DNA of 64,000 nt from Polytrichum commune (Eukaryota > Streptophyta > Polytrichopsida > Polytrichales > Polytrichaceae), in the NCBI GenBank assembly GCA_950295325.1, contig OX485805.1, forward strand, positions 57,934,758-57,998,757. Reading direction: 5' to 3'. Positions 46,946 to 56,860 of this stretch are shown in pieces. A model generated the notes under the pieces. That model was not told the origin of the DNA. It was given only the letters and a program-made list of their open reading frames with translations, and ran no database searches. The number at the start of each line of letters is the position of its first letter. Position 1 is the first letter of the stretch. A program made the translations under genes and the position numbers.

Positions 46946-49900
46946 ATGCAAGGTAGGACTCGCTCACAAAAACCAAGTTTGATAGTAGGACTAGAGAAAT
47001 CTACTCGAAAGAGGCGGTCCTCTAAAATCAGTGATAGATTAGAACAAGATAATGTTAGAATAGAGAGTTGTTTGAACGTCGAACCTAGGACTAGGTCAAT
47101 TCTAGACACCTTAGAACTTGGAGCTCAACTTGAAGAGGAGATCACTCCCTCCAAATTGAGTGGTGAAACTTCTTCGGAAAATTACACACTTAGAGAAGAA
47201 TTCCCGGTAGAAGTTGATAGGGGATTGTTGAATAGTTCACCGGTCACCATGGCCGAGGAACGGGGGATGGATCCACCACCCATACCCCCAATTCCGCCCA
47301 TACCTCCTATACCTCCAATAGACCCATTGGTTAGGCCAAGAGGCCTACCAATTGTGGTTCCACAAAATTTAGCGGCGATGGATATGCCATCTCATCTCCC
47401 TAAATTTTATGGGACCAAGGATGAGGACCCCTCTCGGCACATGGAACGGTATATCGAACGGTTGGCTAGCTTCCTCATAACCGACCCGGGTTATTGGTTA
47501 GTGTGGTTTCCTACCACTCTAGAGGGGGAAGCCTATGAATGGTATCGGGATCATGCCGAGGGACATTTTAGGGGATGGGAACAATTACAAAGGGAGTTTC
47601 TTAACGAATTTAGGCCGGAAGTGGGTCAAAGTACCGCATTAAGGGCATTGTCGTCATTGAAGCAAGGAAGGGAGGAAGAAATTTCGGCTTACATTAGAAG
47701 GTTTGATTTAGTGTGCACTAGATTTGTGGGTACCATGCTCAACGACGACACGCTAAAGCAATTTTTCATTCAAGGGTTTTTTAAGTCCGGAACTATTAGG
47801 GGTGTTCTAGAAAGGAATCCCTTGACCTTGGCGGATGCCAAGCGTGCGGCTAGAGATATTGAAAACTTGGATAAAGATCACGAAAGGCTATGGAGAAGGG
47901 AGGATGAATTGATCCCACAATTCATCCCCATACGCCCTAGGGTGGTAGCGGTAGAACCCGCTAAGTATGAGAACCAAATTCCATATGCCATTGTGGACAC
48001 CGGTCCCCGACCTTTAGCGGTTAGGGAACCGGCACCTCTTTTGGCACTACCGGCCCCTAGAACGGATCCACACTTGGAGGAGGTTGAGAGAAGACTAGGT
48101 GCTAGCCAACTAGGATTCCAAGAGGCTATGATAAAACAAATGCAAAGCCTCACGGATCAAATGTCATTAATGATCCGGAGTCAACAACCGGGGCCTCCAC
48201 CCCCGGTTGAGTCGGGTAGGCATTCTTCCGGATTATGGTGTGTCCAATGTGGCCAACCGGGCCACACGCGTCAATTTTGTAGAAGTGGACAAAACCGTGA
48301 CCAAAGAGGAAACGGTAACCCACCTCAACAAAATCAACGAGGTCAAGCGCCACCTCACTATGGAAATGGAAGCAATAGAGGACCACAACCTAGAGGGCAA
48401 GGTGGCCAAAATTTAGAGAAGAAGGAATTTCATCCCTTTTGTGGAAGGTGGCACGCTCAAGGACAATGTTGGTCCGAAGGTCAAGAGTTTAATTGTAGCA
48501 ATTGTGGAGGAAGTCATCCCTCGGATACGTGTCGCCAACCGGACAAAATAATTAATGTCCCTTACCCGGTGGCTAATCCACAACAACAAGCAAGGGATAA
48601 TATGCGAGGTGCTAGGCCACAAGGAGTACCGGCCAATGAACTTAGGCCACCTAACTTATACTATGACCATAGTAATGCTAGGCAAACTTTTCATCCACCG
48701 GCGGGCTTGCAAACTACAACCGGTTACATTCCAATACAAAATAGACAAGGAGTTCCACCTAATGGTAGTAACGGGAGACAAGCGCCTCCAACGGATCCGG
48801 GACCATCTAACTCCCAAGATGTTAGGTTCATGGATGGAGTGTTGGAGGCCACATGTGATGACATGCTTCCTCTCCCAACGAGAATTGGAGAGGAGCAAAG
48901 TCAATGGCCTCCTCACACCAATGCTATTACATATGAGTTAGTGAAGGGTAAGGGTGTGGTTGAAGAAGCACCTGCACTAGCGGTAACTACTAGGGCTAGG
49001 AGAGGGGATGCCCCGTTGGAGGTAGGAATAGGAGAGCAAGGAAATTACTCTTCGGATGAAGAGATTAATCTCTCCGAGTTGGATAGGGTAGCTAGAAGAG
49101 CTACTAAGGATGTGGAGAGGGAAAATATAATTTTACAAGATAGGGAGAGGACTAATGCGGTACATGACTTGGATAATAGCGATGTGGGTGAATGGGAAGG
49201 ACCGGGGGTTCCCGTAGACGAATTCGACGTAGTGGGTAATTCTAAGGTGGAAAGATCTACCGGGTACGACTTGTGGGCGGACCTTAGTACACTCAAGGCG
49301 GATATTACTTTCGGCCAACTATTGGAAATTTCACCCACGGCAAGGAAAACATTAAAGGAGGGAATGCCGGTACACAAGAGGATGAGGAAGGTGAAAGCTA
49401 AAATAGCCGCTAGGATCCAATCACAAGGTGGAAGAGACGTGAAAGCTATAGAAATAGAAGTTGTTATAGTAGATAAGGTGGTTCCTAATGTGCTAGTCGA
49501 CGGAGGGAGTAGTCTAAATATACTACCGGAGGATACTATGAAAAAATTGGGACTTGGACTCACGGGGCCTTCACCTTTGGTCATAAATATGGCAAATCAA
49601 AGTTCGACTACGCCTTTGGGGATGATCAAGGATTGTAGAATGACTACGGGAGGTGAGGAGTACTTGGTCACCTTCCATGTCATTAAAATGCACTCCAACA
49701 AGGACACCTTCCCCATTTTGCTAGGTAGGCCTTGGTTGCGGATGGCGAATGCTATGGTCAATTGGGGTGGACCTAAACCATCCATCACTTATGGTCCGGA
49801 GGGTAATAGGGTCATAGTGTCCATTGGTTCATTAGAAGGATGGATGAAGAAGGAGATGTATTTGCCATTGGAGAAGGAAATTGATGACTTAAACGAGAAT

Positions 49901-51736
49901 GAGATTGGCAAGGCATTGGTGGGAGTCGTCCATCCCGAAGGTCAAAGGGTTGTTATAGATTCGGGCTCGGGAAGTCTAGGTCCTAATTTTTACAATTATG
50001 GGGATAATGGGGATTATGCCCAATGGCTAAGGGAGTACCCCGAGTCCGAGGTTGATGTAATGGTTACATTTCACCAAGTAGGCTTAGGGAGTGAATTTCC
50101 TAGTGTTAGTTTAGGAGAGGGCTCATTGTTGAAGCCATGTGAGGTGCTCACCGAGGAAGAGTGGGTTAGCGGTGGGTTAACACCTTGGGTAGATGACGTG
50201 GAAGAGGGTGAGGTTAGTTTAATTCATGTAGATGGGACTCAAGAGGAGGATGTGATTATTGAGTCATCGAAATTGGAGGAGCCTTTACATTTCAAGACCA
50301 CGTCTACGGGGATAGTTGTAGGTCAAGATGTGAAAGATTACCCCAATGTGCCTTCCGATTGGTATCGGAACAAAGAGGAACAAGCACATGTGTCGGAAGC
50401 GGATTGGCGGTACGTGGATGTGAAATTAAAGAATGGAAAAACCCGACAAATGAAGATGGGCTCCAAATTGGGGGAGAAAGAGGTTAGGGAGTATAGCAAT
50501 TTGGTGGATGAGTTTAGTGATACTTTTGCATGGTCCTACGATGAGCTTAAGGGAATTCCTAGGGAAATGGTAGAGCACCGGATTCCTTTAATTCCGGGGG
50601 CGAGGCCAATTAGACAAAAGGAGAGGAGGATGAATCCTCAATTGCAATTGTTGGTGAAAGCGGAATTGGAAAGGTTATTGAAGGCCGGGTTTATCAAGCC
50701 GGTGGAAATCACGGATTGGGTTTCTCCTATGGTCTTAGTAAAGAAAAAAAATGGGAAATTAAGGGTTTGTGTCGACTATAGGAAATTGAATTCGTGCACA
50801 CAAAAGGATCACTTCCCCTTACCTTTTATCACCTTGTTGCTTGAGGAGGTTGGAGGTCATTCGCGATATACCTTTATGGATGGGTATGCGGGTTATAATC
50901 AAATTTCCATAGCCCTCCAAGATATCCATAAAACGGCTTTTACTACACCTTGGGGTACTTTTGTGTGGGTAGTGATGCCATTTGGGTTATGTAATGCCCC
51001 GGCTACTTTCCAACGATTAGTAATGTATATCTTCACCGACTTGTTGTTCAAATCCATGACCGTCTTTGTGGACGATTTTAGCACACAAAGTAATGTGGAT
51101 GATCACCTACATTGTGTTAGGGAGGCATTGGTTAGGTGTAGGAAGATGAGGTTAGCATTGAACCCGGATAAGACATTTTTGGGAGTGAATAAGGGAGTGT
51201 TGTTGGGTTATGTTGTTAGTGAGAAAGGTAGAGAACCCGATCCGGATAAGATTGCGGCCATAAGCGACTTGGCAACTCCAACCAATTCCAAGGGGATCTC
51301 TAAGTTGTTAGGACATGTGGGATGGTACCGGGAACTTATTCCTAATTTTTCAAAGATAGCGGTGCCCATTACCCATTTGCTAAAAAAGGATGTCAAATTC
51401 GAGTGGACGGATGCTTGTCAAAAAGCCTTTGAGGAATTGCGGGATAGGTTGAGCACCTATCCGGTGTTGATACCACCCAATTGGGGTAAACCTTTTCACG
51501 TCTATTGTGATGCTAGTAATGTGGCAATAGGGAGTGCACTTTGTCAAGCAACGGGAGAAAAAGAGAAGGATCAACCTATAGCTTATGCGAGTAAGCAATT
51601 GACCCCCGCCGAAAGAAACTACTCTACAACGGAGAGGGAGTGCCTAGCCATGGTGTTTTCCGTTAAAAGTTTAGGCATTACCTCATGTGCAACCCGGTTG
51701 TATTTTTTGTTGACCACATGGCTATCAAGTATCTAA
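46946..51736 (+). CDS. gag-pol: Gypsy gag-pol: gag, protease, RT and start of RNase H
   Basis: 1596 codons, starting MQGRTRSQKPS (a second ATG five bases upstream is out of frame). Gag (about residues 150-290) has the retrotransposon gag fold: PKFYGTKDEDPSRHMERYIE, EAYEWYRDH and LRALSSLKQGREEEISAYI. Two zinc knuckles follow, CVQCGQPGHTRQFC (about 432) and CSNCGGSHPSDTC (about 516). The protease site is VLVDGGSSLNIL (about 850), with DGG in place of DTG/DSG. RT has LRVCVDYRKLN, MPFGLCNAPATFQR and the catalytic VFVDDF (about 1373). RNase H starts with YCDASNVAIGSAL and continues ASKQLTPAERNYSTTERECL. At about 51670 one A appears lost from an A run (four A, five expected); the frame then ends in 22 unrelated residues. 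Conservation up to that point is excellent. Confidence 0.95.
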   Translation: MQGRTRSQKPSLIVGLEKSTRKRRSSKISDRLEQDNVRIESCLNVEPRTRSILDTLELGAQLEEEITPSKLSGETSSENYTLREEFPVEVDRGLLNSSPVTMAEERGMDPPPIPPIPPIPPIPPIDPLVRPRGLPIVVPQNLAAMDMPSHLPKFYGTKDEDPSRHMERYIERLASFLITDPGYWLVWFPTTLEGEAYEWYRDHAEGHFRGWEQLQREFLNEFRPEVGQSTALRALSSLKQGREEEISAYIRRFDLVCTRFVGTMLNDDTLKQFFIQGFFKSGTIRGVLERNPLTLADAKRAARDIENLDKDHERLWRREDELIPQFIPIRPRVVAVEPAKYENQIPYAIVDTGPRPLAVREPAPLLALPAPRTDPHLEEVERRLGASQLGFQEAMIKQMQSLTDQMSLMIRSQQPGPPPPVESGRHSSGLWCVQCGQPGHTRQFCRSGQNRDQRGNGNPPQQNQRGQAPPHYGNGSNRGPQPRGQGGQNLEKKEFHPFCGRWHAQGQCWSEGQEFNCSNCGGSHPSDTCRQPDKIINVPYPVANPQQQARDNMRGARPQGVPANELRPPNLYYDHSNARQTFHPPAGLQTTTGYIPIQNRQGVPPNGSNGRQAPPTDPGPSNSQDVRFMDGVLEATCDDMLPLPTRIGEEQSQWPPHTNAITYELVKGKGVVEEAPALAVTTRARRGDAPLEVGIGEQGNYSSDEEINLSELDRVARRATKDVERENIILQDRERTNAVHDLDNSDVGEWEGPGVPVDEFDVVGNSKVERSTGYDLWADLSTLKADITFGQLLEISPTARKTLKEGMPVHKRMRKVKAKIAARIQSQGGRDVKAIEIEVVIVDKVVPNVLVDGGSSLNILPEDTMKKLGLGLTGPSPLVINMANQSSTTPLGMIKDCRMTTGGEEYLVTFHVIKMHSNKDTFPILLGRPWLRMANAMVNWGGPKPSITYGPEGNRVIVSIGSLEGWMKKEMYLPLEKEIDDLNENEIGKALVGVVHPEGQRVVIDSGSGSLGPNFYNYGDNGDYAQWLREYPESEVDVMVTFHQVGLGSEFPSVSLGEGSLLKPCEVLTEEEWVSGGLTPWVDDVEEGEVSLIHVDGTQEEDVIIESSKLEEPLHFKTTSTGIVVGQDVKDYPNVPSDWYRNKEEQAHVSEADWRYVDVKLKNGKTRQMKMGSKLGEKEVREYSNLVDEFSDTFAWSYDELKGIPREMVEHRIPLIPGARPIRQKERRMNPQLQLLVKAELERLLKAGFIKPVEITDWVSPMVLVKKKNGKLRVCVDYRKLNSCTQKDHFPLPFITLLLEEVGGHSRYTFMDGYAGYNQISIALQDIHKTAFTTPWGTFVWVVMPFGLCNAPATFQRLVMYIFTDLLFKSMTVFVDDFSTQSNVDDHLHCVREALVRCRKMRLALNPDKTFLGVNKGVLLGYVVSEKGREPDPDKIAAISDLATPTNSKGISKLLGHVGWYRELIPNFSKIAVPITHLLKKDVKFEWTDACQKAFEELRDRLSTYPVLIPPNWGKPFHVYCDASNVAIGSALCQATGEKEKDQPIAYASKQLTPAERNYSTTERECLAMVFSVKSLGITSCATRLYFLLTTWLSSI

Positions 51737-52098
51737 TTAACAAGGCGGAGTTAAGTGGTAGGTTAGCTAGGTGGGTTTTGTTATTAGAAGAATTCGACTA
51801 CACGGTGGAATATAAACCGGGTCGTATGCATTTACAAGCGGACCACTTGTCTAGGTTGTCGGAGGAGATAGGAAAAAATCCGGTAAATGATATGTTAGTA
51901 GATGATAGCCTCTTTGTGGTCACTTCTACACCGGAGTGGTATGCGGGCATAGTGGAATTTCTAACAACCCACAAGTTGCCCAAAGAGTGGACAAAAGAAG
52001 AGAGAAGGAAGGTGAGGGTAAATAGTAGGCAATTTGTTGTAGTGGGCCATAGGTTGTTTAGAAGGGGGTCCGATGGTATTTTACGACGATGCGTGTAA
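51673..52098 (+). CDS. pol: Gypsy pol, end of RNase H and connection
   Basis: In the frame after the A-run deletion, KFRHYLMCNPVVFFVDHMA continues RNase H directly. KYLINKAELSGRLARWVLLL, VEYKPGRMHLQADHLSRL and the linker follow. The frame ends at TAA (52096-52098) after LRRCV. Translation past that TAA continues in the same frame into the integrase zinc-binding region, so this is a point stop, not a domain end. Confidence 0.9.
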   Translation, partial: RHYLMCNPVVFFVDHMAIKYLINKAELSGRLARWVLLLEEFDYTVEYKPGRMHLQADHLSRLSEEIGKNPVNDMLVDDSLFVVTSTPEWYAGIVEFLTTHKLPKEWTKEERRKVRVNSRQFVVVGHRLFRRGSDGILRRCV

Positions 52099-53184
52099 AA
52101 AACGGAGGTTGAAGCGATTTTAATCGCTTGCCACGATAGCGCTTGCGGCGGTCACTTCTCGGGTCAACTCACCGGGCAAAAAATACTTAGAGCGGGCTAC
52201 TTTTGGCCTACACTATTTAAGGACGCCCATGACTATGTAAGGAAATGCGACGCTTGCCAACGGTATGCCCGAAACGACCTTAGAATGGAGATGCCTTTAC
52301 ATGTATCATTACCCTTAATTCCTTTCGAAAAATGGGGCATCGACTATGTGGGTGAGGTCCATCCCCAATCTTCAAAAGGAATGAAATATATTGTGGTGGC
52401 AACCGAATACCTCACCAAGTGGGCGGAAGTCAAAGCGGTGAAGACCGACACGGCGGAACACGCGGCAACATTTATGTACGAAAACATAATTTCGCGGTTC
52501 GGGGTGCCGAAGATCCTAGTAAGCGATAGGGGTACTCACTTTTTGAATGACTTGATTCGAGAGATGACAGAGAAATTTAAAATTGATCACTGGAAGACTA
52601 CTCCCTACCACCCACAAACCAATGGACAAACGGAAAGGGTTAACGGAATTTTGGTGAGTATACTACGCAAGACGGTTATAGACTCGAAGCGGGATTGGGA
52701 TACGAAACTAACGGCGGCACTTTGGGCATACCGTACAACCTATAAGGTAACTACGCGTGCTACACCATTTTCCTTAGTCTATGGTCTTGAAGCGACACTA
52801 CCAATCGAATATGAAGTCGAGTCACTTAGGGTGGCCGTGAGTACGAGACTTACCGAAAGTCAATCCTTACGAAATCGACTAACCGATTTGGAAGCACTTG
52901 ACGAAGGGAGGAGAATGGCGGCTCAACATATTGAGGCAATCCAAAGAAGGAGAAAGATTACTTTCGACAAACGACATAAGAGAAGGGCCCTAACACCGGG
53001 AATGATGGTCATGATTCAAGACGCACGAAAGCTTGAATTTCCGGCGAAATTCAATGCGGTATGGTTAGGACCTTACCTTGTCTATGAGGTCTTTCCTAAT
53101 AATTCAATTCAATTGGAAACGTTGAATGGTGAGCTCTTTCCTACCCGTACATCGGGAAGTAGATGTAAGGAGTACCGAGCTTGA
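52099..53184 (+). CDS. int: Gypsy integrase
   Basis: Same frame as the previous segment after TAA at 52096. The zinc-binding HHCC part reads HDSACGGHFSGQ and RKCDACQR (52127-52262). The core has Asp in WGIDYVGEV, Asp in ILVSDRGTHF, and Glu in NGQTERVN, a complete DDE triad. The GPY/F-like module reads LEFPAKFNAVWLGPYLVYEV. The frame ends at 53182-53184, 61 bp before the 3' LTR, with no chromodomain. An ATG at 52285 gives 299 codons but lies downstream of the zinc finger, so it is not the true start. Confidence 0.93.
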   Translation, partial: KTEVEAILIACHDSACGGHFSGQLTGQKILRAGYFWPTLFKDAHDYVRKCDACQRYARNDLRMEMPLHVSLPLIPFEKWGIDYVGEVHPQSSKGMKYIVVATEYLTKWAEVKAVKTDTAEHAATFMYENIISRFGVPKILVSDRGTHFLNDLIREMTEKFKIDHWKTTPYHPQTNGQTERVNGILVSILRKTVIDSKRDWDTKLTAALWAYRTTYKVTTRATPFSLVYGLEATLPIEYEVESLRVAVSTRLTESQSLRNRLTDLEALDEGRRMAAQHIEAIQRRRKITFDKRHKRRALTPGMMVMIQDARKLEFPAKFNAVWLGPYLVYEVFPNNSIQLETLNGELFPTRTSGSRCKEYRA

Positions 53185-53245
53185 CTAGGCAACTTACCCT
53201 TGGAGCAAGAGATGTTTGGATTCATTCCCCGATGGTCGCCAATTA
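53185..53245 (+). other. Short gypsy 3' region without a clear polypurine tract
   Basis: Only 61 bp lie between integrase and LTR. The bases next to the LTR (GATGGTCGCCAATTA) are not purine-rich; the nearest purine stretch is GGAGCAAGAGATG about 30 bp away. CGCCAATTA next to TGTGAG mirrors the CTCACA-TAATTGGTG junction at the other end of the internal region. Confidence 0.6.
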
Positions 53246-54744
53246 TGTGAGCCCAAAAGGGTGCCCACATTTAGTCTTAGACCCTTGAAACGTTAGTTGA
53301 TGCACTTTGAAGTAGCATGTTACTTCACAAAAATATAAAAAGAGTGAAATGTTAGTCTTAGAAGTACCATGTTGTAAGAGGCTAGGATGTGAGTTGTTAT
53401 TGTGTTTTTACCTTCGGAAGGATTTGAGTGAATGAGGATAGGTAAGGAGAACTTGGATTGAGTAGTTAGTGAGTAGGCTAGTACAAATGGATGGAGACAA
53501 CCAAAGTGACTCAAGAGGCAAGTGCATTCGAATTGGGATGAATGGAGGATCACATGGAGCGCACAAGTGGACCACCTCATCATGGCCACTTAATGGGGAA
53601 GGCCCAAGGAAGAATGCAAGGTGGAGGATAAGCAAATTCTCAAAACACCAATCAAATCACGAGTTAAGCATCGTGGTTTGAATTAAGTGGTGAGCGACGA
53701 TTTGGGAAAGTAAGGGGAGAAAGTTATGGCGGCGGAAAGCGAAGGAGGCTAAGTTTGGGTTGAAGCATCCCAAGTTTGGTAAAGTGTGGTAGGTAGAAAG
53801 CCAAGGCTAGTTAAATGTTCGAATTAGGATCCTTGTTGATCATTTGAGGGAGGAAGGCTTAGAAGATAGGATTGGCGCCTACTAAGTAGGAGGAAATCTC
53901 AAGGGCTTATCGTGAGCCTTGAGGGTGCTCACCCCCTCAAGCTTACTATATAATCCCTCATTCTTCCCTCACTCATCCTCTCTTTCCTTTGTGCTCCAAG
54001 GCACCCCACGAGTTATAAGTGTGGGTGTGGGAAGCCATATTGGAGCACATGTGTGTGCTTAGTTTTTAGTTTGAGAGCCAAGGCTTGTTAGCCTTGAAGA
54101 GGGCTTGACCTCTTGGTAGAATTAGTGTTGACGTGAAGGATTTTAAAGTTAATTCATGATTCCAATTTGTGGTACTTAAAGTTCATGTTTTGAATACACG
54201 TGGTTGCAAGTTCCATGTTTAAGAGTTGAGCACTTGATGTTGTGATGAGTGCAAAAATATACTTGTGTGGATTAGTTAGTCTTAGTGAAGTTAGGAAATT
54301 CTCTCTCCCCCTCTCCTCTCTAGGATTTTAGGATTTTAGGATTAGAGAAGAATTGTGTGATTAGAAAGGGGTTGTTAGTAGAATTAGGGAAATTAGGTAG
54401 GAAGATTAGTTAAGGGCTTGAATAATTAGTGAGGTAGTTGGGGATTACAACTACAAAGTTGTGGGTTCATGAAGGAGCTGGGTTTATGAAGGAGCCGGGT
54501 TTGTTTAGTTAGAAAGTAAAGAGCTGGGTTTATGAAGGACCTGGGTTTGTTTAGTTAGAAGCTAAGAAGCTGGGTTTATGAAGGAGCTGGGTTTATGAAG
54601 GAGCTAGTTAAATCCAAGACCACTTGAAGGGTGAACCTTGCACTATGGACTCATCCAAGTCCAAATCCAATACCGCGGAGGAATGTGAGCCCAAACCCAC
54701 TACTCGGACTACGGACGCTTAAGGGTGGGGGGTTTGGCCTCACA
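53246..54744 (+). repeat. Gypsy 3' LTR
   Basis: 1499 bp, apparently identical to the 5' LTR (all chance frames have identical translations at an offset of 8708). Followed by the target duplication ACCTA. Confidence 0.96.
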
Positions 54745-54749
54745 ACCTA

Positions 54750-56479
54750 TAAGGGTGGATTTGCTCCTAGTGCACCGGCAAGCTCGTGCGAATGACTAGT
54801 TAGACTAGGTACCTAACATAACGTCCCTCACATGCTACACTTGAAGGTTAGGTGATGAGGTGGTTGTTGTGGAAAGAAGAACCCTAGTAAGTGTGGGAGT
54901 AAGCGTTCACGAGGACATGCCTATATGATCGCCTTGAGCACACTTTCATTGGTGACCCCAACGCCCGAGATGTTGTTAGATGCCCTACCACCCTGGGATC
55001 TTTTGGGGAGTGGACCCCCTCTATGTCGAGGCAGCTCATGGATAATTGTTGTTGTTGAATCCTAATATTGTAGTGGGAATGTAGTTAATAATGTTCCAAC
55101 ACAAATATTTAACTTGTGCATGAAGTTTTTTAGAGTACCATGGCCTTCAAACCTGAGCATCCTATATGTAAGTTTCAATTCGAATCCTTAGTTTTATGTC
55201 ACTTGACCATGATGTAATTTACTATCCTTGTGTATATCTAGACATGACATTAACGGAAAGGGTTTTGTTGGTTTGAAGATTACGGAAGAAATGATTGGTC
55301 ATAAATTTGGAGAGTTTGCTTCTACACATAATTCATCTTCCTCTCTGAAGTTGGTGATCTGATGACAACGAAGACATCGACCAAAGCCCTAGTGAATGGA
55401 AGCAATTTCACCTATTGCCATGTGTGAACATTTTCCCCTTTGAAATCCAAAGCTATACTTGATATTAATTATTAATAAAATAGAATAGAATCCAAGAACG
55501 TACTTTTCCTCTACTAAGACAACACAAGTTTTCCATGATTTTGTATTGATAATATTCGCATTAATTGGTTTAGAATCAGGTGTTGCCATATTACGCTTCG
55601 CAAAGCGACTTTGTGGTCCCATGAACCTTCAAGTTGCTTTGCGCTATTACATTTTCTTTAAAGGATGGTTGCTTCCAAGCCCACCTCCGGGTTGTCATGG
55701 CTTGGTGCAATTCCTACCATATTCAAAATAATGCATCGGATGGATGCCTAGACATTGAGGCCAAAGGGCTTTAGCTCTTTCTCTTTGTTGGCTTTGGCCA
55801 TGTCCTGTATGGACGGTCGGGCGAACATTCGTATGTAGCATGCTTTCTTAGCCAAGCAAGAACTAAGAATGACCAATATTGAAAATAGATGTTGTGATGT
55901 TGAGAATCTCAACTTTTTTTTATGCTTGAATCGTTAAAACATGGTGTAATTACTGCCTTCATATAGAAAATAATGTATATGGTGACATTTGACAAAGTAA
56001 CATGTATATACAAGAAGTTCACCATAATATATGCTACTTTGCAATGTCAAACAGGGGTCAAACGTTTCCTTGACATCTTCAAAACATGTGGAAACAAAAA
56101 GCAAACACGTCTTCACTTGTGTTGAATAAGGTGATGAACTTTTGAGGAATGTATGGGTTGCACATCAAATTTTTGTTAACAGAATTAGTTAGGATTCTAG
56201 ATTACATGGAATGGAAAGAACATAGAAGTTATTATTTTCGTCCTTTACATTGGAATTATTGTAGATTTCAATTTGACATAAAATGAATGAATGATACTTG
56301 TAGTGGGGAACAATTTAATGCGGGCTATCATTCCATTAGCTATAGCTAAATTGGTGAATTTTGTGAGGACTCTAGTGGAAAATTGGATAGAAATTCTGAG
56401 TTTCAACAAGCCTAGTAAAGATGCATAGTTCTCACCTTAACATTGGGAAGTGGCAATGTGCAACTTAGAGAAACTACAC
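54750..56479. other. No gene seen
   Basis: Flank of the gypsy element. Mixed-composition sequence with no domain-bearing frame; 55389-55731 has overlapping short frames only. Confidence 0.5.
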
Positions 56480-56860
56480 CAACTATGATATTCAGTGTCA
56501 CCAATTCTAACTGTCTTGCTCAATACTAATTGTAAACCGCGGTATAGTGTCACCAACACTAATTGTTAACCCAACTTTATTTATCCTTGCAAATTTTTTT
56601 TTGGAGGATTATAGATCTACAATATTGTAATAATTGTCACTTACCGAGTGATTTTTCATCCAAATTTCAATCCACCATGACAATGTTTCATCATAAGTTG
56701 CTAACAAGAGAAGGTGGGGTTTTGGCCAAAGCATGAACTCGTCCATCATCCATGACAGTATTTGTTTCACTTAATTCATAAGAAGTGTCATCCGAAAAGT
56801 TACCATAGCGAGACATAAAATACCACATGGCACTAAATATCACATTTAGTGTCGCAAAGT
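56480..56860 (+). repeat. Dispersed repeat family R3, copy 1
   Basis: Shares with 61960-62290, in the same order: AGTGTCACCAATTCTA, GTCTTGCTC, GTGTCACCAA-ACTA, a GTGATTTTTCATCCAAATTT block, GAAAAGTTACCA and CATAAAATACCA. About 350 bp, no coding capacity. Confidence 0.8.

Larger units (their letters stand above)
44538..54744 (+). mobile_element. Full-length Ty3/gypsy retrotransposon, no chromodomain
   Basis: 10,207 bp with 1499-bp LTRs at 44538-46036 and 53246-54744, TG...CA ends and a perfect 5-bp duplication ACCTA (44533-44537, 54745-54749). Domain order gag-protease-RT-RNase H-integrase is that of Ty3/gypsy. Integrase ends soon after its GPY/F-like part and carries no chromodomain. That feature, the DGGSS-type protease site and the long LTRs point to the Tat/Athila side of the plant lineages, by inference. 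LTRs and their chance frames are at a constant offset of 8708 bp and appear identical, so insertion is recent. Pol has one frameshift and one in-frame stop. Confidence 0.97.

Noticed and set aside
49045-49584. 179-codon minus-strand Ser/Thr-rich ORF
   Set aside because: Antisense shadow of gypsy gag-pol.
52285-53184. Independent integrase gene starting at ATG 52285
   Set aside because: The same frame is open upstream to the TAA at 52096 and codes the zinc-binding part, so the ATG is internal.
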